A stretch of DNA of 64,000 bases from Ilyonectria destructans (Eukaryota > Ascomycota > Sordariomycetes > Hypocreales > Nectriaceae). The first letter of the stretch is position 1. Each line of letters begins with the position of its first letter. Location: positions 434,001 to 498,000 of the forward strand of contig JAHEWK010000002.1 of the NCBI GenBank assembly GCA_020740775.1, read 5' to 3'. Of this stretch, positions 57,101-64,000 are shown piece by piece. The position numbers and the translations under genes were made by a program. The notes below the pieces were generated by a model. That model saw nothing but the letters and a program-made list of their open reading frames with translations. It was not told the DNA's origin and ran no database searches.

Positions 57101-59033
57101 TTACATGGGATGACAAAGCCATCATCTGTCGGTTTCGGTCCAGAGACAGTGGTTGTCACTGGAGTGATATACCCGCCAACCACATCAGAATCCGTTGATG
57201 ATGGAGGAATAGTGATGGACGGGCTAGCTTCGGAGGTGCTTAGCTTTGTGACGTGATCACCAGAGTTGGTTGTCACGATTAGCGACCTGGTCGTACTAGG
57301 GTTGGGTTTTGTTCCGTCAATGCTAGACGATGGTTCTGCCTCGTCAGACTTTGAGGATGCCGTGGGATCGGAGGTGGCTTGAAGCGTTTCCGAGGATTTG
57401 GTTCCAACAGAGATACTCGTTCCCGATTTCTCTGAGCCAGATGTGACGGAACTTGATCCTTGAACTCCTGTCTCCGTTGAATCCGTAATGGATGCAGTGC
57501 TTTCATTCGGACTAGGACTGGCCAATGAACCGGTACGCGACGCAGAAATAGATTCGGTACCCGATGGCTTAGTTGATGGACTGGAGGCTTGTATAGAAGA
57601 ACTCTCATCTGACAGATTGGTTCCAGATGTCGCAAGGGTTGTGGCCTGTCCATCCGAATCGGTGGTGGAACGGGGGACCTCAGCACTAGACACTGTTTGC
57701 TCCACGGTGGTGGAGGATTCCACGTTGGAAGCAGTTGTTAAGGTCTCCCTCGGAGATTGAGACGTGAAAAATTCTTCGGTCGATGAGCCAGCCCCGGGGG
57801 CGGTGATGGTAGAGACCTTGCCATTCGAGTTGGTGGACACAACCAGAGTTAACGCAGATCCGTCTGTAATTGTTTTGATCAACGTCGCAGCGCTCCCAGA
57901 AGAAGCTGAGCTTTGGCCTGATTTAGTTACTACCAGGCTTTTTGATGAAAGGCCACTGGACTCAGTAGCTTCGCTTGTGTTGGGTTGACCACTGCTGGTA
58001 ACGCCGGGGCCATTCGGTGAAACCGCAGTGGATGACCTTTGCCCTTCTGACCCGGTGAGCTCATCAGAAATAGAACTACCTGTGGGTATGCCTTCTGTGC
58101 CAGAGTTACCGTTGCGGCTAGAAATCGCGGAAGTGATCTCTCCCGAGTGAGTCGTAGAAGCCTCGGAGGGAAATACGGTGGGGACTTGGCCGTCCGAATT
58201 AGTTACCGCAGTCAAGGTTGAGATGCTAGCAGGAATTGTAAAATCTCCACCAGTGCCGGATGTATTTGTTTGATCAATGGAGTTGGCTGAAGTTGTCCCA
58301 TCTGGCGTAGAGCTTACACCGGATGTCTGAAAGTCGGTGCTGCTCGCAGAGTCCGGGGCAGGGAATGTGGTATGTTGGTTTGAAGTGGTGTCGGATGCGC
58401 GAGGAACAGAGACCGTCCAACTTCCGCTAGCAGATGCCTGTAAGGTTTAGTATTTCTTGTTATCACACCGCTACCATGTGGATTATGCCTTACTGTATTT
58501 GCATCTGTTGTCGTGCCTGGGGTTTCCCTTGTCTCAACTTGAGAGGAAATTACTCCTTGACTGTTGCCGGACGCACCGGTGTTGCTTGATGCAGAAGTCG
58601 TGTCATACAGGTCAGTGCTGGAAATTTCCACGTCGCTAGTTGGGTGTACGGGAACTGGACGAGTAACTGTGATAATGGTGGTGATGCACCCACCAAGTGT
58701 GGTAGAAATGTCCGTTGGCGGGTAGCACATTTCATTCTTGCCACACTTCCATCCCTCTCGGCAGCATCCTTCTCCGCAACACTCCTTGCCTGATTTGCGT
58801 TAGTAAGATAATCTCCTTGGAGACGTTAGACATCACCACGTACTGGGCTTGCAGATATGTTCCCTGTGTCCATTTTTGCTCGGGCAACAGTGTTGTTTGT
58901 GATGAAGTGTTCTGCAACTGTCTCCGCAGAGACATTGGCCGGCATCGCACTTGATGCCATAACCAGGTGTAAGAGCCTCAATTACTGGTGCCCCAAGAAG
59001 CAAGATCACAGCCGTAGCTGTTGAGAGTCGCAT
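54195..59033 (-). CDS. Subtilisin-like serine protease (S8) with Cys-rich head and Ser/Thr-rich stalk, 1457 aa
   Basis: Nine exons (58844-59033, 58494-58789, 57014-58437, 56875-56961, 56400-56820, 56112-56342, 55295-56057, 54323-55213, 54195-54265) join in phase; introns are 52-81 bp. The signal peptide is MRLSTATAVILLLGAPVIEA. Residues 28-90 are Cys-rich (GQCLCGDSC, CCPSKNG, ECCGEGCC). Residues about 95-620 are a low-complexity Ser/Thr stalk. A linker contains WFFSSCLGWDDWN. The catalytic triad is Asp875 (WIVDSG), His923 (AHGSVMLG) and Ser1136 (GTSDAAALTAG, formed across intron 7), with TGTGNGG as the oxyanion region. The usual Pro after the serine motif is Ala. A further Ser/Thr segment and a Cys-containing C-terminal domain follow. 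It is a secreted, probably wall-associated protease. Confidence 0.88.
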
Positions 59034-60389
59034 GATGAAATTCGAAGATATTGACTTGGGACATTGACAAGCTGGGGGGAGACAAGAGAATCAGCGAGCG
59101 CATAAGCCAACAAGACCGAGCGACTAAGGACTGGGGATTTATAGACTTCAGTAGGTAGAGGGAGCTTTGTATCATTCATTGTTGTTGGCTGTGCTCTATC
59201 AATCCCGATAATAATAGATCGCACATGTTACTCACGAGAACTAACCTGCATCAAAGGATGTGAACCTCAACGCCCATTTCCGAGACCGACTGGAGTGATG
59301 ACGACCAACGCACTCGGCGCACGTACGTCCCGGATATATTGCCAAGGCATATTGTTCCCATCCTTATAAGTGCCTTGTGGCTGAATCGCCCCAAGGATGT
59401 GAGAAGTATGAAACATTCTTGCAGAAGGAGTTACGATTAAGGTGCGGGCGGAGCCAGTTTGGTCGAGGGTACCCATATCGATTCCTTAAATAACTGGAGG
59501 GATGATCCTTGGTAGGTAGTTCTCCTGGCAGATTATTGGATTGCGAGGTGGTCTGTTGTGGGTCGTTGGAGACTTCTAAAAAGGAACCAACAAAGGGAGC
59601 AATGTAGGATCCTCGTATCCACATAACAAGTTTTCTAGGTGCATTCAATTGTTGGTTGATTACCGTAACGACTCGTATCGCGGATCCTTACGAAGCGAGA
59701 AATGGCGCACACTGCGCCGCTTGACCAACAGAATGCTGCGTCGTTGTAACAGGTGCTCAGCCACGCAGGATTCATGAAGTGCGCCCAACGGTCGAGGCCC
59801 GTCGTATGAGATTTTGAAGGATTTAACCGTTGGCTGTCCAGCAATCCTTGACAAGTGCAGAGGCTGAAATTGAGGTCTCATTTAAGCCATTTAGACTGAA
59901 TGCTAATGAGATAAAAATAAGATTAATGATGTACTCCTTTAATTAAAAGAAAAAAAGTAAGATAGGTATACTATACTTGCTAGCCGATATGTGACGATCA
60001 GGCTTATTCTGTACGGTGGTATAGGGTAGGCTGGGATGTAGGGTGTATGTGACCAGGACGTCGGGGTCAGCAATATAGATTATGGTCTGGTAATATATAG
60101 CTTGGGGAGGACGTTACAGTTCTCTATAGCCCGCTAAATCACGACGTAGAGCTCAGAGCTTATAACAATTAATATTTCGGGATTAAATCTTTTGTGGTTT
60201 CATCTCAACAACTCCTAAGCTAAGAAAGAGACAAACGGAGGTAAAGCGCTTTCTGTATTCACGGTTATTTCAGCCTGGACACTGAATTAACATGCATAAA
60301 TAATGGAAAACCCGATGCCCCTTTCTTATGGCTCCCTAAAGGTCCTGCTGCGCCTTATGTCTCGTAACTCTCATCTGCCACCGCATCTA
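59034..60389. other. Intergenic upstream of the protease
   Basis: Contains the protease promoter (TATAAAT on the minus strand at 59137-59143, about 105 bp before the start). Otherwise no gene was recognised; overlapping minus-strand frames at 59267-59881 have no support. Confidence 0.4.
59137..59143 (-). promoter_or_regulatory. TATA box of the S8 protease gene
   Basis: TATAAAT on the minus strand, 104-110 bp before the start codon. Confidence 0.45.
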
Positions 60390-60554
60390 CCGTAAAGTCT
60401 CGATAAATTGAAAAGGTCTAGCGCCGCAATTGGTACAGTCTTGGCAACTTGACAAGCCTTAACTATGGGTCCGGTCGAAATTCTATCCAATAGGCTCAGG
60501 TAGCAGGTAGCCTGACATCGCGCTAGACTTTCTCAATTTATCGAGACTTTACGG
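60390..60554. mobile_element. MITE of Tc1/mariner type, 165 bp
   Basis: The ends are inverted repeats of 35 bp with two mismatches, starting CCGTAAAGTCTCGATAAATT on the left (60390-60424) and the complement on the right (60520-60554). The element is flanked on both sides by TA, the target duplication of the Tc1/mariner superfamily. The interior of about 95 bp has no open frame. No second copy was seen in this window. It lies 94 bp beyond the 3' end of the second CHAT gene. Confidence 0.8.
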
Positions 60555-60647
60555 TACTTTATCATCCAATCCACCGCAGAATCTACACCAGGTGAAAGGG
60601 AAAAAAGGCATGTAAAGAACAACACGTCTCATAGCTCGGAAAATACT

Positions 60648-63419
60648 TCACAGCCCAAAATGAACAAAAGGGATCCAACGCGTGTCAGTCGACTCGGCTT
60701 CACTGATGATTATCGCATTTCTTACGTCTGTCGCCTCTTCTCCCTCTTTGCTGCGTCTGGAATCATCCCGCAATCGCCGAGCAGCATTATGAAGGCTGCG
60801 GCTGACGGAATCGTCCGTCATATCCTCAAGGAGGCTCTCGTATGTCCCCATCGCCATCAACACGCTTCCCTGGTCGTCGACCGACCACAGCGTGCCAATG
60901 ACATGGCGGAACCCGGTAAGCTGATACGCGCCGATGAGATGGATGCTTTCGTCGTAGAACCTGGACGCGGTGACCTGGCCCGTCTTGCATGCGGCCAGAT
61001 AGGCTAGGAACGGGTTGCCTTCGCTTAGGTTTACGTTGAGTACGCTGTCCACTGTCATGGGGTCCGTTTCCCAGTCATTCAGTAGCAGGGCGCTCCGCAG
61101 CGGATCTGAGACGTTTTCCGTGCCGTGGCCTGCAAAGTGGAATATGTGACAGGATTCGAGAGCCTGGAGAACGTCCTTTTTCTGTGCTGCCTTGCTAGCG
61201 AGTAGAATATTGTTGAAACCTTTGGACATAAGCATGGCCTGTAATGTCTGAATCTCCTCGGTCACGTATCTCAATTGCGAACAGCCCGGTGTTAGCGGCA
61301 TCTCGACAAGAAGTGACTTGCTTTGAGCTGACTGTGGAACAAAGGACGCTCGACGGCGGGAGTTGAGCGCCTTGATGGACGTGCTATACGACGACACGGC
61401 TCGGTCCATGACACTGTCGGCGAAGCCCGCAGAGTAAACACCCGCAGCGTGAAGCGGAAACCTGCTCAAGATGCCGGTGGGGATCCACCAGATGCGTGGC
61501 AAGCGTGTACTCATAGACTCCTTCTGCGACGGCAGATGAATCTCAAGCTCGTCCAGCACCGGCCTGGCAATGAACTCCCAGAGCCACTTCAGCAGCGCAG
61601 GGCTCATCAGGTCGCGAGACCAGTGATGCAGCCTCTCGAGTGTCACGCCGCGGAGGCTCAAGACGCGGATTTGACGGCCTTCGATCAGGATGGCGTCGGC
61701 GTCGCGGAACTCGCTCGCATTGAGCATGATGATAGGGCCATCTTGCGCCGCGTCACGAACGTCTTGCTCGCTCGGAGGCTCGAGGAATCGCTCAAAGCCC
61801 GGCTTATTGCGAATTTCCTTTAACAGGGCGTCGAAACTCTCGCTATCGCTTTGCTGCCGCGGCGACTGAGCCTGGAGATGGTCTCGGAGCGAGTGAAAGT
61901 TCTGGGCTAACGCAGGATGGTCTCGACGCAGGGAAACGAGATCAGGACGCATCTCTGCAACAGAGGCAGCTAGCGATCCACGGCCCATCTCCAGTAGCCG
62001 CAGCGACGTGTAGCCATCGAGGCCAGCGTTGAGGGCAGCGGCCGCAGCATCGGCGCCAAAGCCCACGACGTCGTGGGCGCTGAGCAGCCGCTGCTTGTCC
62101 GAGTTGCGGATGGCACGCGACGAGAGCTTCGGGATCAGCTCCACGGCGATGACGGCAGTTTCGTATGCCTTCTTCCACTCAGCCATCGAGCAGTAGAGAT
62201 GGAGCATCATCCGGCCGGCCTGCACGCGGCGGAACAGCGACGGGTAGTGCGGACTATGGAGGGCCTCCCCGAGGTGCTTCAGGGCCTCTTGAGCGGCCTC
62301 TTGAGCGGCAAGTTGTGAGTAAGAATGAGAATATCGCGCGTAATAGCACAGGCCCAGCAGGTTATGAAGGTGAGCCCGTGCCGGGTGGTCATCTGGCGAG
62401 CTGTTGAGCGTTGAAGCGGCAACCTCCATGGCTTCGTCACGGCACCTCTGCGAGTCCGAGGCCACGTCGGTTATTTCACTCTTCTGGAACAGCCGCATCG
62501 CCAGGTTTACCCCGATTTCAATGCCGTCGGGATCTTCCTCTGGCGTCACCTCGCGTGCTTCGTGGAACAAGCGGATGGCCTCGTCGAGGTCGGCCATTTG
62601 GTCCATCTCTCGGGCTCGTCCACCCAGGGCATTGGCAAGAGTGCATTTTGCCTGCTGCAACAGGAAGACATTCTCGCCAGCGCTCTCCAGAGCCTCTTCA
62701 GACAGCTCGACAGCTCGGTGTAGATCCCTCCGAGAGCCGCTCTCGTCCTGCTCGTAGCGCCTCTGCAGGCTGGCAGCCAGGTTTAGGAGCCACTCCGCTC
62801 GGACGGGCTTCCATTCCTCCCAAGGAATTGCTGCGACCAGGAGTTCCATCATTTCGATGGAGCTGTTGAGGTCGTGCAAGGAGCCTGTCAGCTGGAAGCG
62901 CTCATCAAGCCTTGCGGCCAGCGTGTTCAGCGTGTGAACTTCAAGACCCGGGTCCCTCAGGATGGTACCTCGGGGCATATTTAAGATGGATGCAGCTTGC
63001 GACGATGCAGACACGGCCTTTTCGCTGAGCCTGGTTGACTCGTGAAGATCATCAGGTTGTCCCGTGAGCCAATACCGGTGTGCCAAAGCCACTGCATAAT
63101 TGTTTGCGCGATAGCTTCGAAGCATATCATCTCCAGCCGTGGCATCAAGTTCGTAGAGCTCTTTAGCAAGGTCGATGGTCGTGGCTAGAGTGTCTTGAGA
63201 ACCGGTTACCTTGGCCAGCCCTACAAGATTGGTTACCAGCTTGTCTCGTGTCTTGACGCGCTCTTGTTCCTCTTCAGGCATCTCTTCGTCAAAGAATTGA
63301 CACCAGGCAATTGCACTCTCTATACTCTCTGCAGATCCGTCACCTAGCATGGTCGCAATGTCTAGTTCGACGTATCTGCCGTCTGCCATGTTGGAATGTA
63401 TCGAAGTTGGGGTGGACAT
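60648..63419 (-). CDS. TPR-CHAT protein (caspase-like protease), 923 aa
   Basis: Intronless. The start ATG at 63419 gives MSTPTSIHSNMADGRY; a further 26 upstream codons begin only with TTG, and a second ATG lies ten codons in. The N-terminal two thirds are helical repeats (ERFQLTGSLHDLNSSIEM, LDEAIRLFHEAREVTPEEDPD and similar), fewer and more worn than in the larger paralogue. The CHAT domain has His765 (FHFAGHG) and Cys811 (LAACKTG), 46 residues apart exactly as in the gene at 38432, and shares the DESIHL..YQLTGFRHVIGTLWSVDD tail and final WIPFVHFGL. It should be an active cysteine peptidase of the caspase clan. The pair in one window suggests local expansion; cell-death or nonself function is inferred from the family only. 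Confidence 0.88.
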   Translation of the reverse strand: MSTPTSIHSNMADGRYVELDIATMLGDGSAESIESAIAWCQFFDEEMPEEEQERVKTRDKLVTNLVGLAKVTGSQDTLATTIDLAKELYELDATAGDDMLRSYRANNYAVALAHRYWLTGQPDDLHESTRLSEKAVSASSQAASILNMPRGTILRDPGLEVHTLNTLAARLDERFQLTGSLHDLNSSIEMMELLVAAIPWEEWKPVRAEWLLNLAASLQRRYEQDESGSRRDLHRAVELSEEALESAGENVFLLQQAKCTLANALGGRAREMDQMADLDEAIRLFHEAREVTPEEDPDGIEIGVNLAMRLFQKSEITDVASDSQRCRDEAMEVAASTLNSSPDDHPARAHLHNLLGLCYYARYSHSYSQLAAQEAAQEALKHLGEALHSPHYPSLFRRVQAGRMMLHLYCSMAEWKKAYETAVIAVELIPKLSSRAIRNSDKQRLLSAHDVVGFGADAAAAALNAGLDGYTSLRLLEMGRGSLAASVAEMRPDLVSLRRDHPALAQNFHSLRDHLQAQSPRQQSDSESFDALLKEIRNKPGFERFLEPPSEQDVRDAAQDGPIIMLNASEFRDADAILIEGRQIRVLSLRGVTLERLHHWSRDLMSPALLKWLWEFIARPVLDELEIHLPSQKESMSTRLPRIWWIPTGILSRFPLHAAGVYSAGFADSVMDRAVSSYSTSIKALNSRRRASFVPQSAQSKSLLVEMPLTPGCSQLRYVTEEIQTLQAMLMSKGFNNILLASKAAQKKDVLQALESCHIFHFAGHGTENVSDPLRSALLLNDWETDPMTVDSVLNVNLSEGNPFLAYLAACKTGQVTASRFYDESIHLIGAYQLTGFRHVIGTLWSVDDQGSVLMAMGTYESLLEDMTDDSVSRSLHNAARRLRDDSRRSKEGEEATDVRNAIIISEAESTDTRWIPFVHFGL

Positions 63420-64000
63420 TTGAAAGTAGGTGTATTTGGTCTTGAACTGTTCCAATCTTCGGTGAACACGACGAAAAGTGAATAAGATACGTGCCAAGTG
63501 CTAGCGCTTCCGTTTATTCAGTGACATGAAAATGCGCCAGCAAATGCAACATCGTAGCTATGGTGTGAGAAAAGGCCTGGACGGGCAGAGAAGACTGGGA
63601 TTTTGCAAGATATTATAGTAATGCCGCCGGAAATCTCAAGCCACTATAATTATATACCCGTGACCTTGAACTTTGGAAATCACTGTTGCAATACGTCCAT
63701 AAGCTGACTTGCCCCTAGTCATGTCGCCCACGGATCCTGCAGCTCGCTTATTGCACACCAGGCAAAGGGACACGTCACAACGCAGTTGCAGGCCTGGTGC
63801 ATGATTAGCCTGTTGGTTTAACTCAACACACTCAAACGTGCTTTGCACTTTCGCCTCACTTTCAACCCTTTAGACCACTCGGTCTTTGGGAAGGGCACAC
63901 CTCTGCGCTGCGGGCACACGCTTAGATCCCCAGCTACCCAGAGGGCAGTCAAGCGAATGCAACAGAGGCTAGTCGTGACACGTCACGGGTCGCTTGACAT
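63420..64000. other. Intergenic, promoter of the second TPR-CHAT gene
   Basis: No gene was recognised up to the window edge. A short minus-strand frame (63636-63848) has no motif. Confidence 0.4.

Overview
The window reads as nuclear DNA of a filamentous ascomycete (Pezizomycotina). Genes carry short introns of about 50-80 bp with GT..AG ends (one of 163 bp). The protein families are typical of moulds: HOL1-type MFS, tannase/feruloyl esterase, type-B carboxylesterase, TPR-CHAT and NACHT proteins, RTA1. Non-coding blocks are very AT-rich, and relics carry C-to-T changes of the kind left by repeat-induced point mutation (RIP). No rRNA, credible tRNA, CRISPR array or bacterial operon structure was found. 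All exon limits were worked out by hand from reading-frame continuity and splice signals.

Left part (1-19.2 kb). A truncated RTA1-like relic abuts an AT-rich block. It is followed by a small NTF2-like gene and a NACHT-type NLR pseudogene with three in-frame stops. Then comes a run of metabolic genes: a three-exon SDR, a divergent FAD-dependent dehydrogenase (tricarballylate dehydrogenase/fumarate reductase type), a secreted tannase-family esterase with an intact CS-D-HC motif, a secreted six-exon carboxylesterase, an M24-like metallohydrolase and an MFS transporter. They could together hydrolyse an extracellular ester, import the product and oxidise it. No transcription factor gene was seen among them.

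Middle (19.9-38.4 kb). About 3 kb of extremely AT-rich, internally duplicated DNA is followed by an island of two giant intronless genes (1544 and 1217 aa) on either side of a three-exon GH24 lysozyme gene. I could not assign the giant proteins to any named family. The island is bounded on the right by unrecognised DNA and a decayed Copia gag. This is the best candidate in the window for an undescribed system.

Right part (38.4-64 kb). Two large intronless TPR-CHAT caspase-like proteins (1437 and 923 aa, His-Cys dyads intact, identical 46-residue spacing) bracket smaller genes. These are an uncharacterised 348-aa protein, a GPI-anchor-type cell-surface protein, a SnoaL-like protein, a 97-aa small secreted cysteine protein, a Ras-like pseudo-GTPase that has lost its P-loop lysine, and a nine-exon 1457-aa subtilisin with a Cys-rich head and Ser/Thr-rich stalk. 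A 165-bp MITE with 35-bp inverted ends and a TA target site lies beside the second CHAT gene. Together with the dead NACHT gene, the CHAT proteins suggest a region rich in self/non-self or cell-death functions; that is inference.
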